Of a stretch of 64,000 bases of DNA, positions 16,873-27,523 are shown piece after piece; the stretch's first letter is position 1, and each line of letters begins with the position of its first letter. The position numbers and the translations under genes are program-made. Origin of the DNA: Bradyrhizobium lablabi (lineage in GTDB: Bacteria > Pseudomonadota > Alphaproteobacteria > Rhizobiales > Xanthobacteraceae); contig NZ_JAFCJK010000001.1 of assembly GCF_018131005.1 (NCBI RefSeq), positions 930,001 to 994,000 on the forward strand, given 5' to 3'. The notes below the pieces were generated by a model that had not been told where the DNA came from, made no database searches, and saw only the letters and a list, made by a program, of their open reading frames with translations.

Positions 16873-18216
16873 ATGACGATGGGGGCACGGGTGCTTCGTG
16901 CGGCCGCCGAGGCTGCGCTGTTCAAGGTTGCGCCGGTCAACGCTGCGATCCTGTATGCGATGAGCTCGCCGGCCTTCGCCCAGGATTCAGCGAACAACTT
17001 TTCGACGCTCAACGCCGCCGACACCGCCTGGATGATCGTCGCCACCGCACTGGTGCTGATGATGACGATACCGGGGCTCGCGCTGTTCTATTCCGGGATG
17101 GTGCGCAAGAAGAACGTGCTGGCGACGATGGCGCAGAGCCTTGCCGCGGTCGCGATCGTCTCGATCCTCTGGGTGGCGTTCGGTTACTCCCTGAGCTTCG
17201 TCGGCGACGGTTCATGGCTCGGCACGCTCGATCGCTGGTTCCTCGCAGGCATGACGATGGACAGCGTCAATCCGGCGGCGAAGACCATCCCAGAAGCGTT
17301 GTTCATGCTGTACCAGATGACGTTTGCGATCATCACCGTGGCGCTGGTCGCTGGTTCGGTCGCCGACCGCATGCGGTTTTCCGCCTATCTCCTGTTCTCG
17401 GTCGGCTGGTTCACCTTGGTCTATGTGCCCATGGCGCATTGGGTATGGGGCGGCGGCTTCCTCGCCTCGATGGGCGTTCTGGATTTCGCCGGTGGGCTTG
17501 TCGTGCATCTCTCCGCGGGCGTAAGCGGCCTGGTCGCGGCGGTGGTGATGGGCAGCCGTCATGGCTACGGCAGCGACAACCTCTCGCCGTTCGATCTGTC
17601 GCTCGCCGTGATCGGCACCGGGCTGCTCTGGGTCGGCTGGTTCGGCTTCAACGGCGGCTCGGCGCTCGCGGCCAATTCGCGCGCGGTGATGGCGATCGCC
17701 GCCACGCATCTTGCGGCGTGCGCGGGCGCGCTGACCTGGGCCGCGATAGAATGGGTGACGCGCCGCAAGCCGTCGGTGCTCGGCATGATCTCCGGCGCGA
17801 TCGCGGGCCTCGGCACGATCACGCCGGCGTCCGGCTTTGTCGCGCCCTGGCATGGCGTCGTCATCGGCATGGTCGCCGGCGCCGTCTGCTTCTGGGCCTG
17901 CACCTGGCTGAAGCTCCGCTTCAAATACGACGACTCCCTCGACGTGTTCGGCGTCCACGGCATCGGCGGCATGACCGGCACGTTGCTCGTCGGCGTCTTC
18001 GCAGCGTCGGCGATCGGCGGCACCGCCGGCCTGCTCGAGGGTCATCCGCAGCAACTGCTGATCCAGCTCGTCGGCGTGGCCGTCGGGCTGGCGTGGTGCG
18101 GCGGGATGACTTTTGTGCTGCTCAAGCTGGTCGGCGTCTTCGTCCCATTGCGCGTCTCACTGCAGCAGGAGCTGGAAGGCCTGGACATTTCGCAGCACGG
18201 TGAGGCGCTGCAATAG
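16873..18216 (+). CDS. amtB: ammonium transporter AmtB, copy 1
   Basis: 447 residues with a signal-like first helix (cleavage near SPAFA-QD) and eleven predicted membrane helices. Family marks are MTIPGLALFYSGMVRKKNVL, FAGGLVVHLSAGVSGL (first channel histidine) and DVFGVHGIGGMTGTLLVG (second). The twin histidines of the conduction pore are therefore both present. It imports ammonium and is gated by the preceding GlnK. It is shorter than copy 2 because a loop of about 35 residues is missing before the first histidine. Confidence 0.96.
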   Translation: MTMGARVLRAAAEAALFKVAPVNAAILYAMSSPAFAQDSANNFSTLNAADTAWMIVATALVLMMTIPGLALFYSGMVRKKNVLATMAQSLAAVAIVSILWVAFGYSLSFVGDGSWLGTLDRWFLAGMTMDSVNPAAKTIPEALFMLYQMTFAIITVALVAGSVADRMRFSAYLLFSVGWFTLVYVPMAHWVWGGGFLASMGVLDFAGGLVVHLSAGVSGLVAAVVMGSRHGYGSDNLSPFDLSLAVIGTGLLWVGWFGFNGGSALAANSRAVMAIAATHLAACAGALTWAAIEWVTRRKPSVLGMISGAIAGLGTITPASGFVAPWHGVVIGMVAGAVCFWACTWLKLRFKYDDSLDVFGVHGIGGMTGTLLVGVFAASAIGGTAGLLEGHPQQLLIQLVGVAVGLAWCGGMTFVLLKLVGVFVPLRVSLQQELEGLDISQHGEALQ

Positions 18217-19012
<796 letters not shown>

Positions 19013-19050
19013 TTTCGCGCTCAAACCTTAAGACTCAGGAGTAAGACAAA

Positions 19051-20499
19051 ATGACGTTGAAGCGTCCCTATGGCGCGGGACTGACGGCACTCGCAGTCGG
19101 CCTCTTCGCCGCGACCGCCGCCTATGCCGAGCCAACCATCAACAAGGGCGACAACGCCTGGATGCTGACCTCGACGGTGCTGGTGCTGTTGATGACGATC
19201 CCGGGGCTGGCGCTGTTCTATGGCGGCCTGGTCCGTTCCAAGAACATGCTGTCGGTGCTGGCGCAGGTCTTCTACACCGTCTGCATCGTCACCGTGCTGT
19301 GGGCCCTTTACGGCTACAGCCTCGCCTTCACCGGCGGTTCCGACTTCATCGGCGGCTTTTCCAAGGCCTTCATGATGGGCATCACCACCGACTCGAAGGC
19401 GGCGACCTTCTCGGTCGACGCCAACATCTCGGAGCTCGTCTATCTCTGCTTCCAGATGACGTTCGCGGCGATCACGCCCGCCCTCATCGTCGGCGCCTTT
19501 GCCGAGCGCATGAAGTTCGGAGCGGTCGCGCTGTTCATCCCGCTCTGGGTCACCCTGATCTATTTCCCGATCGCACACATGGTCTGGTACTGGCCCGGTC
19601 CGGACGCGATCCAGGATGCCGCCAAGGCGCTCGCGGCGGCAGCCGATGGTGCCGCAAAGACCGCGGCGCAGGCCAAGCTCGACGAGATCAACGCCGATGC
19701 GGGCTGGATCTTCAAGAAGGGCGCGATCGACTTCGCCGGCGGCACCGTGGTGCACATCAACGCCGGCATTGCCGGCCTCGTCGGCGCGCTCCTGATCGGC
19801 AAGCGTACCGGCTATGGCAAGGAGCTGATGGCTCCGCACTCGCTGACCATGTCGATGATCGGCGCTTCGCTGCTCTGGGTCGGCTGGTTCGGCTTCAACG
19901 CCGGTTCCAACCTCGAAGCCAATGGCGGCGCTGCGCTGGCGATGACCAACTCCTTCGTGGCGACGGCCGCGGCGGCGCTGTCCTGGATGTTCGCGGAATG
20001 GATCATCAAGGGTCATCCCTCGCTGCTCGGCGCGCTCTCCGGCGCGGTCGCGGGCCTCGTCGCGGTGACGCCGGCGGCCGGCTTCTCAGGCCCGATGGGC
20101 GCCATCGTGCTCGGCCTCGTGGTCGGCGTGGTCTGCCTGTTCTTCTGCACGGTCGTGAAGAACTCGCTCGGCTATGACGACTCGCTCGACGTGTTCGGCG
20201 TCCACTGCGTCGGCGGCATCGTCGGCGCGCTCGGCACCGGCATTCTGGTCAATCCGGCGCTTGGCGGTGCCGGCATCATCGACTACACCGCGATCCCGCC
20301 GAAGGTCGCCGACTACGATTTCGCCGCGCAGATGATCGCGCAAGCTACCGGCGTCTGCACCACGCTGGTGTGGTCGGGCATCGGCTCGGCGATCCTCTAC
20401 AAGGTCGTCGACGTGATCGTAGGCCTGCGCGCCAATGTCGAGACCGAGCGTGAAGGCCTCGACATCACCGAGCACACGGAGCGCGCCTACAACATGTGA
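19051..20499 (+). CDS. amtB: ammonium transporter AmtB, copy 2
   Basis: 482 residues with a cleavable-type signal (AAYA-EP near residue 25) and eleven membrane helices. The pore histidines are in FAGGTVVHINAGIAGL and DVFGVHCVGGIVGALGTG. An alanine-rich extracytoplasmic insert (DAAKALAAAADGAAKTAAQ, near 185-210) precedes the first; it is typical of alphaproteobacterial AmtB. AGGAG lies before the ATG. It is cotranscribed with glnK2, and the operon ends at the terminator at 20583. Confidence 0.97.
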   Translation: MTLKRPYGAGLTALAVGLFAATAAYAEPTINKGDNAWMLTSTVLVLLMTIPGLALFYGGLVRSKNMLSVLAQVFYTVCIVTVLWALYGYSLAFTGGSDFIGGFSKAFMMGITTDSKAATFSVDANISELVYLCFQMTFAAITPALIVGAFAERMKFGAVALFIPLWVTLIYFPIAHMVWYWPGPDAIQDAAKALAAAADGAAKTAAQAKLDEINADAGWIFKKGAIDFAGGTVVHINAGIAGLVGALLIGKRTGYGKELMAPHSLTMSMIGASLLWVGWFGFNAGSNLEANGGAALAMTNSFVATAAAALSWMFAEWIIKGHPSLLGALSGAVAGLVAVTPAAGFSGPMGAIVLGLVVGVVCLFFCTVVKNSLGYDDSLDVFGVHCVGGIVGALGTGILVNPALGGAGIIDYTAIPPKVADYDFAAQMIAQATGVCTTLVWSGIGSAILYKVVDVIVGLRANVETEREGLDITEHTERAYNM

Positions 20500-20582
20500 G
20501 TTCTCCCGGGGCGCGACCCCTCCGGGGGTCGTTCCCAGAACTACGGTTTGGGGCACATACCCGGCAATGCCCCAACCGTTGA

Positions 20583-20616
20583 GGGCTCCAGCGCAAGCTG
20601 GAGCCCTTTCTTTTTT
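20583..20616 (+). terminator. rho-independent terminator of glnK2-amtB2
   Basis: A perfect 10-bp stem GGGCTCCAGC (20583-20592), GCAA tetraloop, GCTGGAGCCC (20597-20606), followed by TTTCTTTTTT. It lies 84 bp after the amtB2 stop. Confidence 0.92.
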
Positions 20617-20695
20617 CCGTCCCTTGAGAAAAAATTGCCAGAATGGCCTGCCACTGTGAACCGACAGGCTGAGCCGACAAAAATGGGAGAACGTC

Positions 20696-21100
20696 ATGAA
20701 GCTCGAAGGCGGATGCTATTGCGGCAAGGTGCGCTATCAGGCCGAGGGCGAGCCGATGATGGCGGCGCAGTGCCACTGCCGTGAATGTCAGTACTTTTCA
20801 GGCGGCGCGCCCAACATGTTCGTGGCGATGCCGGTCGCCGGCTTCAAATACACCGCAAGCGAGCCGAAGCAGTTCACCCGCAGCGACCTCGATCGCGCCG
20901 TTACCCGCGAATTCTGCGCCGAATGCGGAACCCAGATGGTGACCAAGGTGCCCGGCCTGCCCGCCGTGGTGCTCAAGGTCGGGACCTTCGACGATCCGGC
21001 GCTCTTCAATCCGCAGGTGGCGATCTACACCTGCGACAAGCAGGCGTTCCATCACGTGCCCGAGGGCATGCCGGCATTCGAGAAGCTGCCGGCGCGGTAA
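20696..21100 (+). CDS. GFA/CENP-V family zinc-binding protein
   Basis: 134 residues. GGCYCGKVRY, CHCRECQ and FCAECG give the cysteine pattern of the GFA (glutathione-dependent formaldehyde-activating) fold, which binds two zinc ions. Few members are proven enzymes, so 'GFA family' is all that can be said. It follows the amtB terminator with its own short leader and appears monocistronic. Confidence 0.9.
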   Translation: MKLEGGCYCGKVRYQAEGEPMMAAQCHCRECQYFSGGAPNMFVAMPVAGFKYTASEPKQFTRSDLDRAVTREFCAECGTQMVTKVPGLPAVVLKVGTFDDPALFNPQVAIYTCDKQAFHHVPEGMPAFEKLPAR

Positions 21101-21267
21101 CGTCTCCCAAGCTCTCGATTCCCGGCGCGCGCCAGCTCCGAGCAACCAAAATCGGCGCCGGCGCCGATGGTTAATCGCGTCTTAACCTCGCCCTATCTAT
21201 GGTGATTTGATCGGTTTACGGTCGGGCTCCCTCACCCGACCGCAGTGAGAGTGTTGGCGCTTCAAAC

Positions 21268-22494
21268 ATGGCAATGACCGCCTCATCCGGCGTGGCGCAG
21301 GGCGCCGGCGACGCCGTTTCCGCCGGGCAGGCCGAGCGCTCGCCGTTCCTGCGCACGACCGAGCTGCTGGCACCCTATCAGCCGGCCAAGCCATTGATTA
21401 CGCTGTCATTGGGCGAGCCCCAGCACCCGGTGCCCGATTTTGTCGGGCCGGTGCTGGCAGGGCACACCGCCGAATTCGGCCGCTACCCGCTGGCCAAGGG
21501 CATCGAGCCGTTCCGCCGCACGGTGGCGATTTGGCTGTCGAACCGGTTCCAGCTCGCGCGCCCCGTCGATCCCGAGAGCGAGGTGCTGGTGCTGAACGGC
21601 AGCCGCGAAGGGCTGTTCTTTGCCGCGATCACGGCGGCGCGCTACGTCTCGCCGCGTAAGGGTCGGCCGGCGATCCTGATGCCGAATCCATTTTATCCGG
21701 CCTATGGCGCCGGCGCCCGCGCCGCCGGTTGCGAGCAGATCTACCTTCCGACCACGCTCGACAATGGCTTCCTGCCCGACCTCGACGCGATCGACGAGGC
21801 GACATTCGCCCGCACCGTGGCCTTCTTCATCGCGAGCCCGGCGAACCCGCAGGGATCGGTCGCCTCGCGCGACTATTTCATCCGCCTGAAGCAACTCGCC
21901 GACCGCCACGGCTTCATCGTCCTGAGCGACGAGTGCTATTCGGAAATCTACACCCGCGAAGCGCCGGGCAGCGCGCTGGAATGCGCCGGGCCCGATTTCA
22001 CCAATGTGGTGGCGTTCCAGTCGCTGTCGAAGCGATCGAACCTGCCGGGCATGCGCGTCGGCTTTGCCGCCGGCGATCGCAAATTCCTCGCCGCGTTCCA
22101 CGAGCTGCGCAACGTCGCAGCACCCCAGGTGCCGGTGCCGCTGCAGCATGTCGCGGTCGCTGCCTATAGCGACGAGGCGCATGTCGAGGAGAACCGCAGG
22201 CTCTATCGCATCAAGTTCGATTTCGCCGACCAGATTCTCGGCAACCGCTACGGCTATGCGCGGCCCGCGGGCGGCTTCTGTGTCTGGCTCGACGTCTCCA
22301 ACCGCGGCGGCGACGAGGCGGCCGCGGTGAGGCTTTATCGCGACGCCGGGGTACGCGTGATCCCCGGAAGCTACCTCGCGCGCCGCCAGAACGACGGCTC
22401 CAACCCGGGCGCGGGCTATATCCGCCTTGCGCTCGTCTCCGATAGTGAATCCACAGCCGAGGCCCTGCACCGGCTGGTCGAAACCCTGGATTAA
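21268..22494 (+). CDS. dapC: PLP aminotransferase, probable N-succinyl-diaminopimelate transaminase
   Basis: 408 residues, fold type I aminotransferase of class I/II. LSLGEPQHPVPDF binds substrate, NGSREGLFFA and NPFYPAYGAGA follow, ASPANPQGSV and SDECYSEIY hold the PLP aspartate and tyrosine, SLSKRSNLPGMRVGF holds the PLP lysine (about residue 254), and the end has GYIRLALV with the substrate arginine. This subgroup, next to ftsK in Rhizobiales, is usually annotated DapC in lysine and peptidoglycan precursor synthesis. The substrate is assigned by family only. Confidence 0.85.
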   Translation: MAMTASSGVAQGAGDAVSAGQAERSPFLRTTELLAPYQPAKPLITLSLGEPQHPVPDFVGPVLAGHTAEFGRYPLAKGIEPFRRTVAIWLSNRFQLARPVDPESEVLVLNGSREGLFFAAITAARYVSPRKGRPAILMPNPFYPAYGAGARAAGCEQIYLPTTLDNGFLPDLDAIDEATFARTVAFFIASPANPQGSVASRDYFIRLKQLADRHGFIVLSDECYSEIYTREAPGSALECAGPDFTNVVAFQSLSKRSNLPGMRVGFAAGDRKFLAAFHELRNVAAPQVPVPLQHVAVAAYSDEAHVEENRRLYRIKFDFADQILGNRYGYARPAGGFCVWLDVSNRGGDEAAAVRLYRDAGVRVIPGSYLARRQNDGSNPGAGYIRLALVSDSESTAEALHRLVETLD

Positions 22495-22516
22495 TCGCGA
22501 AACGCGAAGATAGAGC

Positions 22517-24982
22517 ATGCCAGCGATCGAACGTGTCATCCCCCTGGTCGGCCATTTGCCGCTTTCACTTCGCGAGGCGCTCGAGCGGCGCGTGCGCGAA
22601 CTTGCGGGACTGGGCCTGATCGCGCTCGCCGGCGTCGCCGCGGCGGCGCTGATGACCTGGTCGGCGCAGGATCCTTCGCTGAGCCATGCCACCTCGCGGG
22701 CGATCCGCAACATCGCAGGCTATCCCGGCGCCATCGGCGCCGACCTTCTGATGCAGATCCTCGGCCTCGGCGCGATCATGCTGATCCTTCCCATTGCGGT
22801 GTGGGGCTGGCGGATGCTGACGCATCGCGCCTTCGACCGCGAGGCGCTGCGGTTCGGCTGCTGGATCCTCTGCATGGTCATCGCGGCCGGTTTTGCCAGT
22901 TGCTGGCCGCACAACACGGCATGGCCGCTGCCGACCGGGCTTGGCGGCGTGGTCGGCGATGCGTTGGTGCGCGCGCCGGCAGTGGTGTTCGGCCCGCCCG
23001 GCTTCGTCTATCGGTTCGTGCTCGGCATCATCCTGTTTGCCGCGATGGCGACCTGCTTCCTGTTCGCCTGCGGCTGGGGCGCCAAGCAGCGGGACGAGGA
23101 ACTGACGCCGATCGCGGATGACGACGAGCCGTTCGTTGAGGAGGGGGACGACCGCAGCTCGGTTTCGATCGGCTGGCTGTTCCATGCGGTCATGAGCGCG
23201 AAGGCGCGGCTCGGCTGGCTGATCACGACCGCCTATCGATCGCTGGTGTCGAGCGCACCGCAGGGCCGCGCCGCCGCCTTCGAGCGCCAGGAGCCCACGA
23301 TCGGCGCGGGCGGCCGCGCCACGCCGTCGATCGCGCCGGATACCGGCGAGGAGGATTTCGACGAGGACGACAGCGAGGAGGAAGACGAGGACGACGAGGA
23401 CGAAGCGCCCGCGGCCCGCGCGCCGCGCAAGAAGGCCGAGCCGCGCGCCAAGAAGAAATCCTCCGACAGGTTCGAGCTGCCATCCGTCACCGTTCTCTCC
23501 GCGCCGAGGGCGAGCGATCGCCAGCCGCTCAGCAAGGCCGAGCTGGAGGCCAATTCGCGCGCGCTGGAAGGCGTGCTGCAGGACTTCGGCGTGCGCGGCG
23601 AGATCGTCAAGGCCAATCCCGGCCCGGTCGTCACCCTGTACGAGCTCGAGCCCGCCCCCGGCATCAAGTCCTCACGCGTGATCGGCCTCGCCGACGACAT
23701 CGCACGCTCGATGAGCGCGCTGTCGGCGCGCGTCGCCGTCGTCGCCGGCCGCAACGCGATCGGCATCGAACTGCCGAACGCGCACCGCGAGAAAGTCTAT
23801 CTGCGCGAGCTGCTGGTGGCGAAGGAGAGCACCGAATCGGTGGCCAAGCTGCCGCTCTGCCTTGGCAAGACGATCGGCGGCGACCCCGTCATCATCGATC
23901 TCGCGCGCACGCCGCATATGCTGATCGCCGGCACCACCGGCTCCGGCAAATCGGTCGCCATCAACACCATGATCCTGAGCCTCGTCTACCGGCTGCGTCC
24001 GGATCAGTGCCGCCTGATCATGGTCGATCCAAAGATGCTCGAACTCTCGGTCTATGACGGCATCCCGCATCTTTTGACGCCCGTCGTCACCGATCCGAAG
24101 AAGGCCGTGGTCGCGCTGAAATGGGCCGTGCGCGAGATGGAGGAGCGCTACAAGAGGATGGCCAAGCTCGGCGTGCGCAACATCGACGGCTACAATGCGC
24201 GCCTCGTCGAGGCCAAGGGCAAGGGCGAAGAGCTGACGCGTACCGTGCACACCGGCTTCGACAAGGAGACCGGTAAGGCGATCTACGAGGAAGAGAAGCT
24301 CGACCTCGAACCGCTGCCCTACATCGTCATCATCGTCGACGAAATGGCCGACCTGATGATGGTCGCCGGCAAGGACATCGAAGGCGCGGTGCAGCGGCTG
24401 GCGCAGATGGCGCGCGCGGCGGGCCTGCACGTCATTCTCGCGACCCAGCGTCCATCGGTCGACGTCATCACCGGCACGATCAAGGCGAACTTCCCGACCC
24501 GTATCGCCTTCCAGGTCACCTCGAAGATCGACAGCCGCACCATCCTCGGGGAAATGGGCGCCGAGCAACTGCTCGGCCAGGGCGACATGCTCTATATGGC
24601 GGGCGGCGGCCGGATCAGCCGCGTGCACGGCCCGTTCGCCTCCGATGAAGAGGTCGAGAAGGTGGTGCGCCATCTGAAGACGCAGGGCTCCCCGGAATAC
24701 CTGGAGGCGGTCACCGCCGAAGAGCCGACCGACGAGGACGGCGCGGTGTTCGATTCCACCGGCATGGGCGGGGATGGCGGCGGCGACCTGTTCGCCCAGG
24801 CGGTTGCGATCGTCAAGCGCGACCGCAAGGCATCGACATCCTACATTCAGCGCCGGCTGCAAATCGGCTATAACCGCGCCGCTTCGCTCATGGAGCGGAT
24901 GGAACTTGAAGGTATTGTCGGCCCGGCCAACCATGCCGGCAAGCGCGAAATCCTGGTCGGGGAAGAGGAAGGCCAGTTCTGA
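22517..24982 (+). CDS. ftsK: DNA translocase FtsK
   Basis: 821 residues. Four membrane helices lie within about 27-190. A low-complexity acidic linker near 280-300 ([14 protein letters not shown]) leads to the alpha and beta motor domains with Walker A GTTGSGKS (about 473-480), [18 protein letters not shown] and Walker [15 protein letters not shown]. The last ~70 residues are the winged-helix gamma domain ([22 protein letters not shown]) that reads KOPS and activates XerD. It pumps the terminus region at the division septum. It starts 22 bp after dapC. Confidence 0.97.
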   Translation: MPAIERVIPLVGHLPLSLREALERRVRELAGLGLIALAGVAAAALMTWSAQDPSLSHATSRAIRNIAGYPGAIGADLLMQILGLGAIMLILPIAVWGWRMLTHRAFDREALRFGCWILCMVIAAGFASCWPHNTAWPLPTGLGGVVGDALVRAPAVVFGPPGFVYRFVLGIILFAAMATCFLFACGWGAKQRDEELTPIADDDEPFVEEGDDRSSVSIGWLFHAVMSAKARLGWLITTAYRSLVSSAPQGRAAAFERQEPTIGAGGRATPSIAPDTGEEDFDEDDSEEEDEDDEDEAPAARAPRKKAEPRAKKKSSDRFELPSVTVLSAPRASDRQPLSKAELEANSRALEGVLQDFGVRGEIVKANPGPVVTLYELEPAPGIKSSRVIGLADDIARSMSALSARVAVVAGRNAIGIELPNAHREKVYLRELLVAKESTESVAKLPLCLGKTIGGDPVIIDLARTPHMLIAGTTGSGKSVAINTMILSLVYRLRPDQCRLIMVDPKMLELSVYDGIPHLLTPVVTDPKKAVVALKWAVREMEERYKRMAKLGVRNIDGYNARLVEAKGKGEELTRTVHTGFDKETGKAIYEEEKLDLEPLPYIVIIVDEMADLMMVAGKDIEGAVQRLAQMARAAGLHVILATQRPSVDVITGTIKANFPTRIAFQVTSKIDSRTILGEMGAEQLLGQGDMLYMAGGGRISRVHGPFASDEEVEKVVRHLKTQGSPEYLEAVTAEEPTDEDGAVFDSTGMGGDGGGDLFAQAVAIVKRDRKASTSYIQRRLQIGYNRAASLMERMELEGIVGPANHAGKREILVGEEEGQF

Positions 24983-25081
24983 CCGGACAATCTTCACGGA
25001 AAAACCATATCTCCTTAGGCTAAGGCACGGTAAAGTCGGACGAAGTGGGTCGGCACGTCGAACTGAGACTTGAAATATCTG

Positions 25082-25894
25082 ATGGAAAAACACCCCAATC
25101 ATCGCGGCATGGGCTATGCGCTGGCGCTCCTCGTCTGCGTGTCCATCGCGGGCGCCGCAACGTATGCCGCCGCGCAGAACGTCCCGACCCCGAAACCGGC
25201 GCCCAAGGCCCGCGACGGCGGCACCCAACTGAGCGCGCAGGAGCAGAGAGGGCCGGCGACCACGGGCACGACCCAGACACCGCCGACGCCGATCATTCCC
25301 GATCCGCGCCGCAACGTGCCTGCCAGCATTTTCGCGACCTTCGACGCCAACCAGAAGGCGCAGGCCGCCAGGGTCAGCTCCTATCTCTCGTCGCTGCAGA
25401 CCCTGGTCGGAAACTTCGTCCAGGTCGGGCCGGACGGCACCAAGACCAAAGGCGATTTCTACATCCAGAAGCCAGGCAAGGTCCGCTTCGAATACGAGTC
25501 GCCGAGCCCGATCGAGATCATCGCCGACGGCTCATCGGTCGCCGTGCGCGACCGCAAGCTTGCGACCCAGGACATCTATCCGCTGTCGCAGACACCGCTG
25601 CGCTATCTTCTGTCCGATCGCATCGACCTGATGAAGGACACCAACGTCGTCAGCGTCACGGCCGACGATGTCTTCGTCAGCGTCATCATCGAGGAAAAGG
25701 TTGCGCTGATCGGCACCAGCCGGCTGCTGCTGATGCTCGGCGCCAAGGACGGCAAGCTCAAGCAATGGACGGTCACCGACCCACAGGGCTATGACACCAC
25801 GGTCGCGGTCTACAACCTCGATTCGACGCAGAAGCCCGATCCGTCCCTGTTCAAGATCGATTTCACGAGCTATCCGGGCGTCCCGCCCGGCTAG
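25082..25894 (+). CDS. lolA: outer-membrane lipoprotein carrier protein LolA family
   Basis: 270 residues from the ATG at 25082 (a TTG four codons upstream is possible). A signal peptide ends near AAAQN (about residue 31), followed by a proline-rich linker. The LolA beta-sheet domain shows VSSYLSSLQTLVGNFVQVGPDG, KTKGDFYIQKPGKVRFEYESP and LKQWTVTDPQGYDTTVAVYNLD. It is a periplasmic chaperone carrying lipoproteins from LolCDE to the outer membrane. It follows ftsK, the same order as in E. coli. The stop codon TAG is also the first bases of a dispersed repeat. Confidence 0.93.
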   Translation: MEKHPNHRGMGYALALLVCVSIAGAATYAAAQNVPTPKPAPKARDGGTQLSAQEQRGPATTGTTQTPPTPIIPDPRRNVPASIFATFDANQKAQAARVSSYLSSLQTLVGNFVQVGPDGTKTKGDFYIQKPGKVRFEYESPSPIEIIADGSSVAVRDRKLATQDIYPLSQTPLRYLLSDRIDLMKDTNVVSVTADDVFVSVIIEEKVALIGTSRLLLMLGAKDGKLKQWTVTDPQGYDTTVAVYNLDSTQKPDPSLFKIDFTSYPGVPPG

Positions 25895-26025
25895 AGCATG
25901 ATCCGGAAGAGCGTGTACGGTTTTCCCTCGCGACAAACGCGAAGCGTTTGCGCGGAGATCATGCGCAGACAGATGCATGGGATGGTGATGCGATTTGACG
26001 TAATCGCGGCATGATTTAACGCGCA
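25893..26025. repeat. dispersed palindromic repeat between lolA and xthA
   Basis: Begins inside the lolA stop: aGAGCATGATCCGGAA (from 25893), then AAACGC-GAA-GCGTTT hairpin, then GATCATGCGC (25957-25966). A second module GCGATTTGACGTAATCGC with CATGATTT follows (25990-26017) and recurs at 29036-29065. Same family as 16186, 57314, 60187 and 60656. Confidence 0.7.
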
Positions 26026-26030
26026 CCCTC

Positions 26031-26846
26031 ATGCGTTTCACCGTCACGACCTGGAACATCAATTCGGTGCGCCTGCGCATCGATATCGTCGCCAAATTCA
26101 TCAAGGCGGCGCGGCCTGACGTGCTGTGCCTGCAGGAGACCAAATGCATCGACGACGCGTTTCCGCTGAAGCGCTTCAGGCGGCTCGGCTATGAGCATGT
26201 CGCGCTGAACGGGCAGAAAGGATATCACGGCGTCGCCATCGTCTCCCGGCTGCCATTCGAGAGCACCGACATCAGAACCTTCTGCGACAAGATCGATTCG
26301 CGGCATATTTCGGTGTCGTTCGGCGAGAAGGCGCAGCTTTCGAGGCCGTTGGTGCTGCATAATTTCTACGTGCCGGCCGGCGGCGACATTCCCGACCCCG
26401 CGCTCAATCCGAAGTTCGAGCACAAGCTGCAATTCCTCGACGAGATGAAGAGCTGCGAGCCGCTGCATCCGCGCGGCGACGACCGCCATATCCTGGTCGG
26501 CGACCTCAACGTTGCGCCGCATGAGAACGACGTGTGGTCGCACAAGCAGCTTCTCAAGGTAGTTTCGCACACGCCGGTCGAAACCGAAAAGCTGCTCGCC
26601 GCGCAAATCCATGGCGAATGGTTCGACGTCGCGCGCGAACGGATCCCGATGTCGGAAAAGGTCTACACCTGGTGGAGTTATCGCGCCGCCGACTGGACGA
26701 TCGGCGACCGCGGCCGCAGGCTCGATCACATCTGGGTCTCGCGCGCGCTCAAGGACCAGGTCAGCGATTTCAAGATCACCCGCGACGCCCGCGGCTGGGA
26801 CCGCCCGTCGGACCATGTGCCGGTGACCGCGGTGCTGGAGGTTTAG
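26031..26846 (+). CDS. xthA: exodeoxyribonuclease III
   Basis: 271 residues of the endonuclease/exonuclease/phosphatase fold. The ATG is at 26031. TTWNINSVRLR holds the metal-site asparagine, CLQETKC the catalytic glutamate, ILVGDLNVAPHENDVW the Asp/Asn pair, RLDHIWVS and GWDRPSDHVPVTAVLEV the final Asp-His. It removes abasic sites and 3' blocks in base-excision repair. The stop overlaps the start of a 100-bp dispersed repeat. Confidence 0.96.
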   Translation: MRFTVTTWNINSVRLRIDIVAKFIKAARPDVLCLQETKCIDDAFPLKRFRRLGYEHVALNGQKGYHGVAIVSRLPFESTDIRTFCDKIDSRHISVSFGEKAQLSRPLVLHNFYVPAGGDIPDPALNPKFEHKLQFLDEMKSCEPLHPRGDDRHILVGDLNVAPHENDVWSHKQLLKVVSHTPVETEKLLAAQIHGEWFDVARERIPMSEKVYTWWSYRAADWTIGDRGRRLDHIWVSRALKDQVSDFKITRDARGWDRPSDHVPVTAVLEV

Positions 26847-26946
26847 AGCGTTTTCGAGCGAAGTGGAAACCGGTTCGCGTGAAGAAAACGCGTCAAAACA
26901 GGAATCGAGAGCGTCGTTGCGATTCCATCGGAACGAAAAGGGCTCT
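26847..26946 (+). repeat. 100-bp dispersed repeat, copy A
   Basis: Begins AGCGTTTTCGAGCGAAGTGG right after the xthA stop and ends GGCTCT. It contains GCGTTTTC/GAAAACGC (26848-26855, 26884-26891) and GGAATCG/CGATTCC (26901-26907, 26920-26926) stems. The reverse complement of 59300-59396 matches it over almost its whole length, with only scattered differences. Confidence 0.82.
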
Positions 26947-27025
26947 AGCTTCGTCGCGGAGACTTGCGCTCGTCACACCACTTTCGCAAAGGTCTCGCAA
27001 GAGTGGGGGAGAGAGGAGTTGGAGA

Positions 27026-27466
27026 TCACGTGCTCAGCTTGCCGCCGGCTATCAGGATGTCGCTCGCGAGCTGGCTCGTTCGCACCGCCAGTTCATCGCG
27101 CAGCCGCCGCGCGGCGCCGGGATCGCTTTCCAGCACGCGCTGGAACAGGCTGCGCGCGATGCGAATGACGGTCGTGTACTCAAGCGCGACCGCGGTCGAC
27201 GGACGCTTCATCGCCACGATAAGAGCAAGCTCGCCGATCAGCGCGCCGGGGCCGGCAATGATCTCGGCGCCGCCCTCCTCGACGCGGAACGCGCCGCGTT
27301 GCACGATGTAGCCGGCGTCCGCTTCATCTCCGATGTTGAACAGCACGTCGCCACGCTCGAAATTGCGTTGCTCGGATCCGATCGCCAACATGCGCAACGC
27401 TGTCTCGCCCAACAGACGCAGCGTCGGGACCCGCTCGAGCAGGGCTACATCATCGTCGATCGACAT
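27026..27466 (-). CDS. cyclic nucleotide-binding (CRP-like) domain protein without DNA-binding domain
   Basis: 146 residues. A single cNMP-binding beta-roll: RGDVLFNIGDEADAGYIVQRGAFRV, then PGALIGELALIVAMKRPSTAVALEYT, which is the phosphate-binding cassette (GELALI...RPSTA). No helix-turn-helix or kinase follows, so it is a stand-alone sensor. It lies 57 bp beyond the response-regulator stop on the same strand and could be its partner (inference). Confidence 0.9.
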   Translation of the reverse strand: MSIDDDVALLERVPTLRLLGETALRMLAIGSEQRNFERGDVLFNIGDEADAGYIVQRGAFRVEEGGAEIIAGPGALIGELALIVAMKRPSTAVALEYTTVIRIARSLFQRVLESDPGAARRLRDELAVRTSQLASDILIAGGKLST

Positions 27467-27523
27467 TCAGGTCCGGTAGCCGGGATGCGCCTCGATTTCA
27501 AGAATCGGTGAGCGCAAATCGTA

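Noticed and set aside
23672..25228. A 518-codon minus-strand frame
   Set aside because: Antisense to ftsK and part of lolA; no recognisable domain.
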